Shown in pieces: positions 20,053-29,573 of a DNA stretch of 64,000 bases. The notes under the pieces were generated by a model. It did no database searches. It worked only from the letters and a program-made list of their open reading frames with translations, and was not told the origin of the DNA. Position 1 is the first letter of the stretch, and every line of letters starts with the position of its first letter. The stretch covers positions 248,001-312,000 of the forward strand of contig NZ_PUHY01000015.1 of NCBI RefSeq assembly GCF_002967765.1. The letters run 5' to 3'. This stretch comes from Blastopirellula marina (GTDB lineage: Bacteria; Planctomycetota; Planctomycetia; Pirellulales; Pirellulaceae). Made by a program: the position numbers and the translations under genes.

Positions 20053-21459
20053 CTATGCATCACGTCCCAAATTTGGAGGGGAATTTCCGTTTCGTATGGA
20101 GGGAACAAGAGGAATCGAAACCACAACGGTGGTTCCTTCGTCCGGAACCGACTCGATATGAACATTGCCATCAAGCTTTTCGATCACATTCTTCGCTAGG
20201 AAAACACCCAATCCGGTGCCCGAACCGGGCTCTTTGGTTGTAAAGAATGGCTCCCCAATACGGGCTAAAATATGAGGTGGCATGCCAGTCCCATGGTCCC
20301 GAATCGTAATCAGCATGTCCGAATGTCTTGCTGTCAAAGCTAATTCAACCGGCGCGTTACCAGGCGTGGCGTCCAAGGCATTCTTTACCAGTCCTCGAAG
20401 TGCTTGGGCTAACAAGTGCAGGGGCGCTTTTATCTCAGTAGTTGATTTTGCCGTCGAGGCTTGAATACGTTTGCGGAGCTGTGATTCAATTCGTTGAATC
20501 ACTTCTTCCAACAGCATTTCTGCGGAAATGACGACGATTGGTTCGCCCGTAGCCTGTCCGGCATCCGTCGACATCTGATCGAGAATGGTTCGGCACCGAT
20601 CCAATTCGCTTCGTATCAAGCCGATATCTTCTTTGATCTCTTTGGGAATATCTCCGGTTTCCAGTTCGCGCTGAACTTCCTTCGCGACCACCGCAATGGT
20701 AGCCAGCGGCGTTGAGAGCTCGTGCGCGGCCCCCGCGGCCAGTGTTCCCAAAGCTTCCAGCTTCTCGCTTCGGGCTTGCTGCATTTCCGTGCGACGGAGA
20801 TTGGCTTCTTTGCGCTGCAGTTCTACATTCAAACGGGTGGTAAAATAGACGACCACCATGGCACACGTTACCAAGGCCATCGAAGAGCCGGCCAGCAGTA
20901 CATGGACGGGAATGCCGCTGTGGTCGAGGTTTTCGATCTGCCAGCGACCGAGGAAGGGGAGCGGATAACTAGCGAGAAGTAATAGCCCGATACATCCAAC
21001 GGTAATTAGGGCTAAGATTCCCGTGTTTTTGGGGGTAAGCACGATCGCTGCGAGGGCGACATTGACCAGGTAGAACACGGAGAATGGGTTAGATATCCCA
21101 CCTGTAAAGTAGAGCATCGCTGTTAGAAAGCCGAGGTCCATCAGCATCACGGCGAACAGCAGTGTCTCCCACGCGGTCAGACTTTTCAGGTCTCTGGCAC
21201 GCAACTGCTCGAAAAGGTAGGTGAAAAGCAGGTTACTGCTGGCGGTTAGAAATATAATGACGGCAAGAGGCTGCCAACGCACCTGGATCCCGAATAGGAA
21301 CATCACGACCGCGATGGTGAACCATTGGCCGAACGCGGCCACCCAGCGGAGCTTGATCAGCCAGGCAGTATTGATCGTCAGCCGGGCCTTCCGCCCTTCC
21401 AGGAGATAGGGGCTGTTATCAAAATGGTTGGTTTGCGGCATGTCGTGGGTAGCCGGCAA
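20053..21459 (-). CDS. RegB/PrrB-type redox sensor histidine kinase
   Basis: This is a 468-residue membrane kinase. Six hydrophobic helices lie in residues 35-207. The loop GGISNPF (residues 120-126) is identical to the GGxxNPF quinone-binding signature of RegB. The dimerisation domain has the phospho-accepting His in AAGAAHELSTPLAT (His246). A Cys follows at 289 in ELDRCRTILDQM, 43 residues later, close to the spacing of the redox-active Cys of RegB. The ATPase domain shows the N box (LVKNALDAT), G1 (DHGTGMP) and GSGTGLGVFLAKN. It should sense quinone redox state and phosphorylate the adjacent RegA-type regulator. Confidence 0.93.
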   Translation of the reverse strand: MPATHDMPQTNHFDNSPYLLEGRKARLTINTAWLIKLRWVAAFGQWFTIAVVMFLFGIQVRWQPLAVIIFLTASSNLLFTYLFEQLRARDLKSLTAWETLLFAVMLMDLGFLTAMLYFTGGISNPFSVFYLVNVALAAIVLTPKNTGILALITVGCIGLLLLASYPLPFLGRWQIENLDHSGIPVHVLLAGSSMALVTCAMVVVYFTTRLNVELQRKEANLRRTEMQQARSEKLEALGTLAAGAAHELSTPLATIAVVAKEVQRELETGDIPKEIKEDIGLIRSELDRCRTILDQMSTDAGQATGEPIVVISAEMLLEEVIQRIESQLRKRIQASTAKSTTEIKAPLHLLAQALRGLVKNALDATPGNAPVELALTARHSDMLITIRDHGTGMPPHILARIGEPFFTTKEPGSGTGLGVFLAKNVIEKLDGNVHIESVPDEGTTVVVSIPLVPSIRNGNSPPNLGRDA

Positions 21460-21523
21460 GCAAGGTGATGGCGAAAAATAAAAGGAAACGAGCGGGCTTA
21501 CCTGCCTGAGGACAGATTACTTC

Positions 21524-22006
21524 ATGAACGAAATTGCTCAAGATCCCAACGCCCTGCGACTTTCCAAGTTTGGGCTAACTTGTTTCCTGGCGGCCGTCGT
21601 CATTATTCCGATCGGACTGATCTTGTTGCTCTTGGTCTCCCTGCCCAAAGCGTCCGATCGCCCGCTTCCGGTATCATTGCGACTGACAGAGGTAAACAGT
21701 CGTCCGGCGATCATTCTCAAGAATGACTCGGAGGAACCAATCACAAACATCGGGATCACGCTGAACGATTGGTTCAATTACTACTCCGGCAAACCGCTGC
21801 CTGGGGGGGAAGAAATGACGATCGCGCTCGGTTCGTTCGAGCGTAAGAACGGCATTCCTTTCGATCCGGCAATCCACCAGCTAACAGAAATTGGCGTCTA
21901 CGCCCAACTGAAAGACCGTTCACGCGGCATTTGGGAACGCAAATCGGAGCATCTCATGGAAGATTTGCAGGCCGAAGCACAGTCCAGAGAAGCCCCACAA
22001 ACGTGA
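21524..22006 (+). CDS. hypothetical protein with one N-terminal membrane helix
   Basis: The 160-residue protein has a cytoplasmic-looking start, one hydrophobic helix (about residues 17-43) and a soluble domain of about 115 residues that looks beta-rich (RLTEVNSRPAIILKNDSEEPITNIGITLN). It resembles short membrane-anchored proteins of planctomycetes with an Ig-like or carbohydrate-binding fold, but I recognise no named family. It is transcribed divergently from the RegB gene, with 64 bases between the starts, and precedes the DAHP synthase gene by about 140 bases. Confidence 0.75.
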   Translation: MNEIAQDPNALRLSKFGLTCFLAAVVIIPIGLILLLLVSLPKASDRPLPVSLRLTEVNSRPAIILKNDSEEPITNIGITLNDWFNYYSGKPLPGGEEMTIALGSFERKNGIPFDPAIHQLTEIGVYAQLKDRSRGIWERKSEHLMEDLQAEAQSREAPQT

Positions 22007-22149
22007 AAATTATAGCGGAATTGCGGGATTTTAACGGTTACGCCCTCGTTTTTGCCTATCTTAACGCTTAACCTCCTAGGAGAATTCACGGGCTCGTGAC
22101 ATGATAGAGGTTTACCCTCGAATCGACGGCGGCCCTTGTAGGCAAGATC

Positions 22150-23208
22150 ATGCACCAGACCGATAACATCAATGTTCATCGCATCGAAAAGCTCGCCCCA
22201 CCTAGTGAGATCAAAAGCGAGTTTCCCAGTTCCGAAGCTGCCCAAGATTTCGTTTTCGAGAGTCGTCAACACGTTCAAAACATCTTAGCTGGTGAAGAAG
22301 AACGTTTGATCGCGGTCGTTGGTCCCTGTTCGATTCATAACGTCGATCTGGCGCTGGAGTATGCTTCGCGTCTTAAGAAGTTGTCGGATCAGGTCTCGGA
22401 CACCATGCTTGTGGTTATGCGAGTCTATTTCGAGAAACCTCGAACCACGGTTGGTTGGAAAGGTTTGATCAACGATCCGCACCTCGACGACACATTCGAT
22501 ATCGCAGAGGGGTATCGGATTGCCCGCAAGTTGCTTGTTCATCTGGCTGAAAGCGGTCTACCAGCGGCTACCGAGGCACTTGAGCCGGTGACTCCGCAGT
22601 ATATCGCCGATCTGATTTCGTTGGCTTCTATCGGTGCTCGGACTACTGAGTCTCCCACCCACCGACAGATGGCTAGTGGGTTGTCGATGCCGATCGGGTT
22701 CAAAAATGGAACCGATGGCGACTTGCAGATCGCGCTCGATGCGATGATGTCCTCGAACGCTCCGCACAGTTTCCTCGGCATTGACGGCGAAGGGGCTACC
22801 TGTGTGATTCACTCGAAGGGGAATCCGTGGGGCCACTTAATTTTGCGCGGCGGTCGTTCCGGCCCGAATTACTCGCGCGAATCGATCGCCGATGCAATCG
22901 CTCACCTAGAGAAGCGGAACCAGCAGCCTCGTCTTCTGGTCGATTGCAGCCACGGCAACTCGCTGAAGGATCACACGCGCCAAGCCGCCGTGTGGCGCGA
23001 TGTCCTTGATCAGCGGATGGAAGGTTGCCGAGCAATCGCTGGACTAATGTTGGAGAGCAACTTGCTCCCCGGTAACCAGAAACTGGGAAACGACCCTTCC
23101 AAGCTCGAGTATGGAATCTCGATCACCGACGCATGTATCGGATGGGAAGAGACCGAGCAGTTGTTGATGGAAGCTCACGAACGCTTGAAGTCACTTGTCT
23201 CTGCTTAA
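22150..23208 (+). CDS. 3-deoxy-7-phosphoheptulonate synthase (DAHP synthase, class I)
   Basis: The 352-residue enzyme of the AroF/AroG/AroH type joins phosphoenolpyruvate and erythrose 4-phosphate in the first step of the shikimate pathway. Recognisable motifs are [55 protein letters not shown] and [13 protein letters not shown]. Length is normal for the E. coli type. Which aromatic amino acid inhibits it cannot be told from sequence inspection. The short Rieske gene follows after 14 bases and may be cotranscribed, although the functional link is not obvious. Confidence 0.95.
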   Translation: MHQTDNINVHRIEKLAPPSEIKSEFPSSEAAQDFVFESRQHVQNILAGEEERLIAVVGPCSIHNVDLALEYASRLKKLSDQVSDTMLVVMRVYFEKPRTTVGWKGLINDPHLDDTFDIAEGYRIARKLLVHLAESGLPAATEALEPVTPQYIADLISLASIGARTTESPTHRQMASGLSMPIGFKNGTDGDLQIALDAMMSSNAPHSFLGIDGEGATCVIHSKGNPWGHLILRGGRSGPNYSRESIADAIAHLEKRNQQPRLLVDCSHGNSLKDHTRQAAVWRDVLDQRMEGCRAIAGLMLESNLLPGNQKLGNDPSKLEYGISITDACIGWEETEQLLMEAHERLKSLVSA

Positions 23209-23222
23209 GTGATCACTGTTTC

Positions 23223-23564
23223 GTGAGTCAGTTCTTCCAGATCGCAACGTTAGCCGACCTTCCAGAAACCGGGGGACGGCTGGTCATAGTCGACGAAGCT
23301 TGGATAGGGCTCTTTCTTTCGGATGGCACGGTCTACGCCGTTGATGCAATGTGCCCACACGCCGGAGCCAATTTAGCCAAAGGAGACGTCTGCGATGGCG
23401 TCGTCTTATGTCCCGTGCACTTTTGGCGATTTCGGCTCAGCGATGGGCGTTATCTCGACGCGGACGCCGATCGCTTTAACCTGAAAATCTACGGGGTACA
23501 GATCGACGGAGATGCGATCTGTGTCGAGTTGTCAGCGGAACCAAAGTCAGTTCGGTTAATTTAG
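23223..23564 (+). CDS. Rieske-type [2Fe-2S] ferredoxin
   Basis: The 113-residue soluble protein starts at GTG 23223, just after the DAHP synthase stop; an upstream extension of the frame would overlap that gene. The Rieske cluster ligands are present as CPHAG (C-x-H) and CPVHFW (C-x-x-H), separated by about 18 residues. It has no membrane helix, so it belongs to the NirD/ferredoxin-like Rieske group that donates electrons to oxygenases or acts as a small oxidoreductase subunit. The partner is not in this window. The stop codon overlaps the convergent CysQ-like gene by four bases. Confidence 0.88.
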   Translation: MSQFFQIATLADLPETGGRLVIVDEAWIGLFLSDGTVYAVDAMCPHAGANLAKGDVCDGVVLCPVHFWRFRLSDGRYLDADADRFNLKIYGVQIDGDAICVELSAEPKSVRLI

Positions 23565-24544
23565 CCGTTGCACTTCTTCACAGCAGCCACGACTTCGTCA
23601 TGAAGCGTACCATTGGTGGCGATCACTCCTTGGTTCTCGGCCAACAAGGCTCCCTTCGAGAAATCGAGCGGATGGCCATGGATATCCGTCACCTTGCCGC
23701 CGGCTTCTTCGATAACCAGACAGCCAGCCGCGTGATCCCAAATTTTTTCGACATAGCCAGGCTTGGTAGGCAAGCGAAGATAGATCTCCGCCTCACCACG
23801 TCCCACGACGGCATACTTGGCTTGGCTGTCGAGGCGAACCGAATCGCGTGAGATTCCCAATTCCTTCGCGATGTCGGAGGACCAACTATGATCGCTATGT
23901 CCCGATTCGACTGACTCGCAGAAGCGTGCCTGATTGGCTTCCGTGCAATCCGACGTGGAGATCGGCTGACGATCGTTTGGATTGGAGAGAGGAGCGACAA
24001 ATGCTCCTTCGCCACGAATCGCGGAAAAGACAAAACCGACTTCGTCACTTTCGGCGGTGTCGAGGTTGGGACATGCGAGCGCTGCAACCTGCACCTTGCC
24101 ATCGACGAGCAATGCTAACGCGACCGCATACTGTTCTTTACGTAAGAAGCCCTTGGTTCCATCGATTGGATCGAGCGTCCATGTTCGCGGTGCCGCGTCG
24201 CGGGATACTCCCTGATCGATCCACGAAAGAACCTCGTCTGAGGATGCCGTCGGGAACAATGTCTTAACTTCTTTCACAACGCGTTCCAGCACCGAGATTT
24301 GGTCTGGTAGTCGAAGGGCAGCCGAATCTTCTTCGGCAATGATAGGATCACCCGGGAACGCTTCGTGAATTGCTTTACAAACCACTGCCTGGCTGCCAAA
24401 GTCGGCGACGGTGACGGGGCTCTTGTCATTCTTGGACAGCTCCGAGAATCCTTCGGTCGATTGTATGTGACGGCAGATCTTGCTTGCTTCGACAACGGCA
24501 TCGATCGCGACACGAAGTTCTTCAGAAAAGGGGCTGCTGGCCAT
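23561..24544 (-). CDS. 3'(2'),5'-bisphosphate nucleotidase / inositol monophosphatase family
   Basis: The protein of about 327 residues has the metal-binding motifs of the Li-sensitive phosphatase superfamily: [17 protein letters not shown] and, near the C-terminus, [15 protein letters not shown]. The pattern DPIDGTKGF followed by QYAVALAL matches the HAL2/CysQ branch, which hydrolyses PAP to AMP during sulfate assimilation. The frame is open to 24625, but ATG 24544 is preceded by GGAAACGAG and gives the family's usual length. An APS reductase at 60314 gives a metabolic context in the same window. Myo-inositol monophosphatase activity cannot be excluded. Confidence 0.9.
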   Translation of the reverse strand: MASSPFSEELRVAIDAVVEASKICRHIQSTEGFSELSKNDKSPVTVADFGSQAVVCKAIHEAFPGDPIIAEEDSAALRLPDQISVLERVVKEVKTLFPTASSDEVLSWIDQGVSRDAAPRTWTLDPIDGTKGFLRKEQYAVALALLVDGKVQVAALACPNLDTAESDEVGFVFSAIRGEGAFVAPLSNPNDRQPISTSDCTEANQARFCESVESGHSDHSWSSDIAKELGISRDSVRLDSQAKYAVVGRGEAEIYLRLPTKPGYVEKIWDHAAGCLVIEEAGGKVTDIHGHPLDFSKGALLAENQGVIATNGTLHDEVVAAVKKCNG

Positions 24545-24693
24545 ATCACTCGTTTCCAAGGGGATGGGTTGTCCTTGCAGATCGCGGTCAGACGCCATAC
24601 GATCGGCGGTACGCTTAAATCTCAATTTAACCTACCAGTGTAGGGAGCTGACTTGATCTCCCACAACACCCCTTGATCGACGGACGGGAAGCG

Positions 24694-25581
24694 ATGCAAA
24701 CCTATCAGGCTCAGTGCGTTTTCGATATTCAAGCCACGCTCGGCGAAGGCCCCTCTTGGGATGCTACGAGCCAAAAGCTCCTGTGGGTCGATATCGAAAA
24801 CAGCCTCGTCAATCGTTTCGATCCCACAACTGGCACCAATGAATCGTGGACGGTCGAAAAGGAGTGCAGCTTCGCGATTGCGACTTCCAAGGGGGATATC
24901 GTCGTGGGTACTCGCTACGGCATCGTACGGTTGGATCCGGAAAGTGGCAGTATCACGAAGGTCGCGAATCCAGATACAAACTCTGAGACCAATCGCTTCA
25001 ACGATGCTAAGTGTGATCCCCGTGGGCGATTGTTTGCTGGAACGATCTCCGACACGCGAACACCTGGCGATGCGAATTGTTATCGGTTTGATAGCAAGTT
25101 TAACTACGTGACCGTCGTGCCCGGCGTTGTGAATAGCAACGGTCTGTGCTGGTCGCCTAATCAGAAGATCTTCTACTACATCGATACAGCCACACGAAAA
25201 GTCGATGCTTTCGACTACGAGATCGAAACGGGCGACATCACAAACCGCCGGACAGTCGTCGACATTCCTGAATCGATGGGCATCGGTAAGCCCGATGGAA
25301 TGACGATCGATAGCGAGGGGATGCTGTGGACCGGCATGTGGGGCGGAGCCTCCGTTTGTCGTTGGAACCCGGAAAGTGGCGAGCTAATAGGTAAGATCGA
25401 GATGCCTTGTCCCAACGTCACCTCATGCTGCTTTGGTGGTGAGAAACTAGACCGTTTGTACATCACAACGCCACGAAAAGGTTTAAACGACGATCAACTG
25501 AAACAGTTCCCCAACGCAGGTGGCCTGTTCGTATGCGAGCCAGGAGTAGCCGGCGGACCGACGTTCCCGTTTGCGGGGTGA
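24694..25581 (+). CDS. SMP-30/gluconolactonase/LRE-like sugar lactonase
   Basis: This is a 295-residue beta-propeller of the SMP-30/regucalcin family. Characteristic segments are ATLGEGPSWD with the metal-binding Glu, WVDIENSLVNRFDP, NRFNDAKCDPRGRLFAGT, VNSNGLCWSPNQ and IGKPDGMTIDSEGMLW. These enzymes open sugar lactones with a divalent metal. An upstream TTG (24673) would add seven residues, but the ATG at 24694 fits the family start better. The protein is cytoplasmic, as no leader is present. No sugar dehydrogenase lies next to it. Confidence 0.92.
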   Translation: MQTYQAQCVFDIQATLGEGPSWDATSQKLLWVDIENSLVNRFDPTTGTNESWTVEKECSFAIATSKGDIVVGTRYGIVRLDPESGSITKVANPDTNSETNRFNDAKCDPRGRLFAGTISDTRTPGDANCYRFDSKFNYVTVVPGVVNSNGLCWSPNQKIFYYIDTATRKVDAFDYEIETGDITNRRTVVDIPESMGIGKPDGMTIDSEGMLWTGMWGGASVCRWNPESGELIGKIEMPCPNVTSCCFGGEKLDRLYITTPRKGLNDDQLKQFPNAGGLFVCEPGVAGGPTFPFAG

Positions 25582-25590
25582 GATGAGTTT

Positions 25591-26112
25591 TTGGCTGTGC
25601 CAATTTCCACCATGCATAACTTTGTGGGGAAGCCCGTTTATCAATTCCGCATAAGCAAATACGATCCGGCCTATCGTGATCCCGAAGGCCACTATTTGTT
25701 GGAAGAGTGGACGAGTTTCAGCGACATCGGAAAGGTGTTCCAGGGGGAGCTCTTAACCTTCGACTTCTATGAGCAAATTGAGAAGGCCTATTTGCAGACG
25801 GCACAGGAATTCTTGCGAGAGTCGGGCGTGAGAGAGTTATTGATCACTAGCCCTGAGAATCACCATCAGCATTCGATCCCTGGAATCAGTTTTGATACCG
25901 GTGTCCAGCTCTCTGGCTCGAAGTTGGAGCACGTGATGCGTGATATTTTGCGTGAACGATGGTGGTGCAAACTCGAAGCGTCTGCATGCTTCATTCATTT
26001 TGGCTGGGATTACTACATGTACATTGGAGTCCCCGACAAGTGTGATCGCGCACAGAGAATGGCTCGGAAATTAGGGCTATATTGTGAAGTGTTTTCTTCG
26101 CCTTATCAGTGA
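25591..26112 (+). CDS. conserved hypothetical protein
   Basis: This is a 173-residue soluble protein of unknown function. It starts at TTG 25591 (or GTG 25597) with GGGGTGAG upstream; an ATG at 25612 is also possible. The segment VYQFRISKYDPAYRDPEGHYL followed by EEWTSFSDIGKVF seems familiar from a scattered bacterial family of uncharacterised proteins, some found near polymorphic-toxin or immunity genes. That association is from memory and weak. A C-terminal part rich in aromatics (CFIHFGWDYYMYIG) suggests a compact alpha/beta domain. It ends 10 bases before the ankyrin-SUKH gene and is probably cotranscribed with it. Confidence 0.72.
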   Translation: MAVPISTMHNFVGKPVYQFRISKYDPAYRDPEGHYLLEEWTSFSDIGKVFQGELLTFDFYEQIEKAYLQTAQEFLRESGVRELLITSPENHHQHSIPGISFDTGVQLSGSKLEHVMRDILRERWWCKLEASACFIHFGWDYYMYIGVPDKCDRAQRMARKLGLYCEVFSSPYQ

Positions 26113-26122
26113 GTCATTTCGC

Positions 26123-27529
26123 ATGGCGATCAACCGAACCGCACGCGATGAGCCTAGAGATCAGACCGTCCACGATGCGGCAGCAAACGATTCGGATCAC
26201 TTGCAGCAATTGTTGCGAAAGAATCCCCAGCTTAGGGACGCACCTGGTTGGTTTGGTAGAAGCCCGCTTCATGTCGCGGCAAGTGCCGCGAACGAGAAGT
26301 CAGTCAAAATTCTTTTGAACGCGGGAGCCGATGCCAATCGTCCGGAGGGTTTGCATCAAGACACGGCTCTAGCCTATGCAGTCACCGCCGACTCGGCGGA
26401 TTGTGTGCGATTGTTGTTACGCGGCGGGGCAGATCCCAATCGCCGAGGAGCACGCGGACAGACGCCTATTTTCTTATCGCGATCCTTGCAAGTTTTGAAT
26501 CAACTTGTCGAGGCAGGAGCGAAGCTAGATGTGGTCGACGCGAACGGAGATTCACCGATTCAAGCGTGTGCCAGCTATACCGGTTCGCTAGAGGTCTTGC
26601 GATTCTGGGTTGAGCGAGGCGCCGACCTCGACGCTGAACCGGTCGTCGGTTGGCCGCCACTGATTGGCATTGTTTCAACAGCGATTCCACTTGCCAAGCG
26701 AAGTGAGAGTGAACGCCTCGAAATGATTACGTGGCTGCTCGACCATGGGGCTTCTATCAACGTGCAGGATAACCAGGGGATGACGGCCCTCGCATACGCT
26801 GCTGAGAATTACCAACATTTGCCCCAATGCGTGCAGCTACTGCTCGAGCGCGGTGCCGACCCTAACTTGCCGCGAAAGTCACAAGAGACGCCACTTCACC
26901 TTGCGACGCAGCGGGGTTACTTGGATGTCGTGCAGATGCTTGTCACATATGGAGCAGATCCGAGTGTCCCGAACATTCACCAAGTTTATCCTCTTGATCT
27001 TTCTGGCAATCATGATGAAATCCGAGTGCTTCTTGAGCCAATAACGCACAAACAACTGCGTCCCGTACCGACGTCCGAAGCAGTGGTTGATCGTTTAAAA
27101 ACAATTCCGAGGTATGCAGAAGTTGCCTTTCAAGGTTGTACGGAAGAAGAGATCAACGCGTTAGAAGAACGTCTGCACGTTTCCCTACCGCAATCTTACC
27201 GAGCTTTCCTGCGGACGATGGGCCATGGAGTTGATGACTTCATGGTTTCCGATCGTTGGACGTTTACGATCGACGACCTTCCGAAGATTGCCCGTGACAA
27301 GGAGTACGAAGACTTCTGTGATCTGCCGGAGAATTATTTCGTCTTCGCCGATCGAAGCGGCTACTGGTGGGTGTTCTTCATTCTCGATGGTATTAATGAA
27401 GATCCACCGGTTTATGGGTTTGATGACGGGGAAGATCGGACTTACCGGCAAGTCGCCCGCAGCGTCTGGGAGTTTGTCGAGTCGCTGGTAATCGACTACG
27501 AGCATTGGTTCAAAGACGAAGCGAAGTGA
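26123..27529 (+). CDS. ankyrin-repeat protein with C-terminal SUKH (SMI1/KNR4) domain
   Basis: The protein of about 468 residues begins at ATG 26123. Residues 20-315 consist of about seven ankyrin repeats (examples GRSPLHVAASAANEKSVKILLNAGAD and ETPLHLATQRGYLDVVQMLV). The C-terminal region of about 130 residues has the SUKH pattern: EEEINALEERLHVSLPQSYRAFL, then LPENYFVFADRSGYWWVFF. SUKH domains are the most widespread immunity domains against bacterial polymorphic toxins, and ankyrin proteins are also used as immunity proteins. The fusion could be an immunity protein, or a regulatory SMI1-like adaptor. No toxin gene is recognised within the window. Confidence 0.88.
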   Translation: MAINRTARDEPRDQTVHDAAANDSDHLQQLLRKNPQLRDAPGWFGRSPLHVAASAANEKSVKILLNAGADANRPEGLHQDTALAYAVTADSADCVRLLLRGGADPNRRGARGQTPIFLSRSLQVLNQLVEAGAKLDVVDANGDSPIQACASYTGSLEVLRFWVERGADLDAEPVVGWPPLIGIVSTAIPLAKRSESERLEMITWLLDHGASINVQDNQGMTALAYAAENYQHLPQCVQLLLERGADPNLPRKSQETPLHLATQRGYLDVVQMLVTYGADPSVPNIHQVYPLDLSGNHDEIRVLLEPITHKQLRPVPTSEAVVDRLKTIPRYAEVAFQGCTEEEINALEERLHVSLPQSYRAFLRTMGHGVDDFMVSDRWTFTIDDLPKIARDKEYEDFCDLPENYFVFADRSGYWWVFFILDGINEDPPVYGFDDGEDRTYRQVARSVWEFVESLVIDYEHWFKDEAK

Positions 27530-27574
27530 CTGCCACGTTGTTGCGTCCACTCACGGACTCTCAAAAAAAACGGC

Positions 27575-27602
27575 TTGCTGGATAGGTGTACTGGTGTATA
27601 CT
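27575..27602 (+). promoter_or_regulatory. sigma-70 type promoter of the radical SAM gene
   Basis: TTGCTG (27575-27580) and TATACT (27597-27602) are separated by 16 bases. Transcription would begin near 27609, which excludes longer start codons in the frame and supports ATG 27691 or 27703 for the downstream gene. Confidence 0.5.
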
Positions 27603-27690
27603 TTCTGTTGCTTCGATCATGGCTCTGATGATTGATTGGGAAATCTGTTTCCTGGGGCGATTCGGGCGAGAACTTTCCTTGGCTGAAAGA

Positions 27691-28788
27691 ATGGGCCATC
27701 GTATGGACGGCAAAGTCAAGAAGGTCGGTCGGGGTACTTCGCTCGACCCCCATAACCGCTTTGAATCGATCAGCAAGGAAGCGGACTGGGAACATCTTGA
27801 ACACGACGAGGCAATCGCGAGTGGAATACCACAGAAAGTTCCTACGGAGTATTTCGCTGATGCTACCCAGTCTTTAATCACTAAGAACAACAGTCCCGAT
27901 ATTCCATTCACTTACAGTTTGAATCCGTATCGCGGCTGCGCGCATGGTTGTAGCTATTGTTATGCTCGTCCTTACCACGAGTATCTTGGATTCAGTAGCG
28001 GTCTGGATTTCGAGACCAAAATCATGGTGAAGCAAGAGGCACCACGACTCTTTCGTGAATTCCTTAAAAAGCGATCCTGGAAATGCGAAGTGATCGCCAT
28101 GTCAGGTGTCACGGATTGTTACCAGCCGGCGGAACGTCAGTTCGAGGTCACGCGCGGTTGCCTCGAGGTTGCCTTGGAAGCTCGGCAGCCGCTGGGCATT
28201 ATCACGAAGAACGCACTGATCCTGCGCGATATCGATCTTTTGTCGGAGATGGCGAAACGAAATCTCGTGTGCGCGAATATCAGCATCACGTCGCTCGATC
28301 AAAAGCTGACCAGCAAAATGGAGCCGCGAACTTCCAGTCCCGAGGCCCGGCTCAATGCCATCGAGAAACTGACTGCGGCCGGTATCCCAGTAAATGTGAT
28401 GACGGCCCCAATTATCCCGGGGCTTAATGACGCGGAGATCCCCGCCATTTTAGAGGCCGTGGCCGAGCGTGGTGCTATCGGTGCCGGGTACACGTTGCTA
28501 CGGCTCCCTCACGCGGTAAAGGAGATTTTCACCAACTGGCTGGAAGAGCATTTACCGGAACATGCCGAGCGAGTTCGTTCACGAATCGAGGCCTGCCATG
28601 GAGGACAATTGTACGATTCGACGTGGGGAAGTCGGATGCGTGGTCAAGGAATGATTGCTGAGACGATTGCCAAGTCATTCGCGATCTTTCAGCAGAAGTA
28701 TGGATTAACGCAGCGCAGGGTATCGCTCGATACAACGGGATTTCGTGGGCCAGGACAAAACGGCAAAGCTCAATTGCGGATGTTCTAG
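27691..28788 (+). CDS. PA0069-type radical SAM protein (spore photoproduct lyase-like)
   Basis: The protein of about 365 residues has the radical SAM cysteine triad as NPYRGCAHGCSYCYARPYHEYL, the hallmark of the PA0069/SplB-related group. Further conserved parts are MSGVTDCYQPAE, ITKNALILRDIDLL, SITSLD and MTAPIIPGLND. It should bind a [4Fe-4S] cluster and generate an adenosyl radical; the substrate of this subgroup is not established, although similarity to spore photoproduct lyase hints at nucleic acid. Start ATG 27691 is chosen over 27703 because GAAAGA precedes it, but both are reasonable. It is monocistronic by spacing. Confidence 0.9.
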   Translation: MGHRMDGKVKKVGRGTSLDPHNRFESISKEADWEHLEHDEAIASGIPQKVPTEYFADATQSLITKNNSPDIPFTYSLNPYRGCAHGCSYCYARPYHEYLGFSSGLDFETKIMVKQEAPRLFREFLKKRSWKCEVIAMSGVTDCYQPAERQFEVTRGCLEVALEARQPLGIITKNALILRDIDLLSEMAKRNLVCANISITSLDQKLTSKMEPRTSSPEARLNAIEKLTAAGIPVNVMTAPIIPGLNDAEIPAILEAVAERGAIGAGYTLLRLPHAVKEIFTNWLEEHLPEHAERVRSRIEACHGGQLYDSTWGSRMRGQGMIAETIAKSFAIFQQKYGLTQRRVSLDTTGFRGPGQNGKAQLRMF

Positions 28789-28808
28789 GGAGAGGATGGC
28801 TTACTTGG

Positions 28809-28837
28809 TTGAAGTTGGGGAGTCGGCAAAGGATAAT
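28809..28837 (+). promoter_or_regulatory. sigma-70 type promoter of the DUF1080 gene
   Basis: TTGAAG (28809-28814) and GATAAT (28832-28837) are 17 bases apart, 54 bases upstream of the start codon at 28891. Confidence 0.5.
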
Positions 28838-28890
28838 AGAGGGCCCTCCCAAGCCCCCATTCCCCAACTCAAGTTAGGAGTTCTCTCTCA

Positions 28891-29541
28891 ATGCACAAAA
28901 CAATTTTGCTGTCTGGTCTACTGCTTTTCGGCCTCACGACCGTTGCTCAAGCCGAGGAAGGTTGGATCGAATTGTTCAATGGTAAAGATCTTTCTGGCTG
29001 GACTCAGAAGAACGGCACCGCGACCTACGAGGTAAAAGACGGAACGATCGTCGGAACGACGAAGACGGGCAGTCCGAACTCTTTCCTTTGCTCGGACGAG
29101 GAATACGGCGACTTTGAACTTGAGTTCGATGTCAAAGTCCACGACAAGCTGAACTCTGGCGTTCAGATCCGTTCGCAGACCAAAGGCAACACGAACGAAG
29201 GCCGTGTGAACGGTCCGCAGGTCGAAATCGAAGCGGGTGTTGCCGAAGCTGGATACATCTACGGCGAAGCAACTGGACTCGGCTGGTTGACGCCTGAGAA
29301 GGAATTGATTCCGCACAAAAACTTCAAGAGCGGTGAATGGAATCATTACCGTATCGTTGCCAAAGGTCCGCGTATTCAAACTTGGATTAACGGCGAACCA
29401 ATTGCCGACCTAACTCATGAAGAGATTTACAAGACTTATCCAAAAGGGTTCATCGGTCTGCAAGTGCACGGCATCGGTAAAAACGCTGGTCCTTACGATG
29501 TCGCTTGGAAAAATATCAAGTTAAAGAAACTGGACGACTAG
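28891..29541 (+). CDS. secreted DUF1080 protein (3-keto-disaccharide hydrolase-like fold)
   Basis: The 216-residue protein has a Sec signal peptide (residues 1-22, ending VAQA-E). The mature part has the DUF1080 signature WIELFNGKDLSGWT, then NSFLCSDEEYGDFELEFDVKV, NSGVQIRSQ, GPQVEIE and NHYRIVAKGPRIQTWINGEPIADL. The fold is a concanavalin-like beta sandwich. Recent work links some DUF1080 proteins to 3-keto-glycoside hydrolysis, and the family is strongly expanded in planctomycetes. The gene has its own promoter and terminator and appears to stand alone. Confidence 0.93.
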   Translation: MHKTILLSGLLLFGLTTVAQAEEGWIELFNGKDLSGWTQKNGTATYEVKDGTIVGTTKTGSPNSFLCSDEEYGDFELEFDVKVHDKLNSGVQIRSQTKGNTNEGRVNGPQVEIEAGVAEAGYIYGEATGLGWLTPEKELIPHKNFKSGEWNHYRIVAKGPRIQTWINGEPIADLTHEEIYKTYPKGFIGLQVHGIGKNAGPYDVAWKNIKLKKLDD

Positions 29542-29573
29542 TCCCTTCTGAATAATCGTTCCAATCCATCAAA

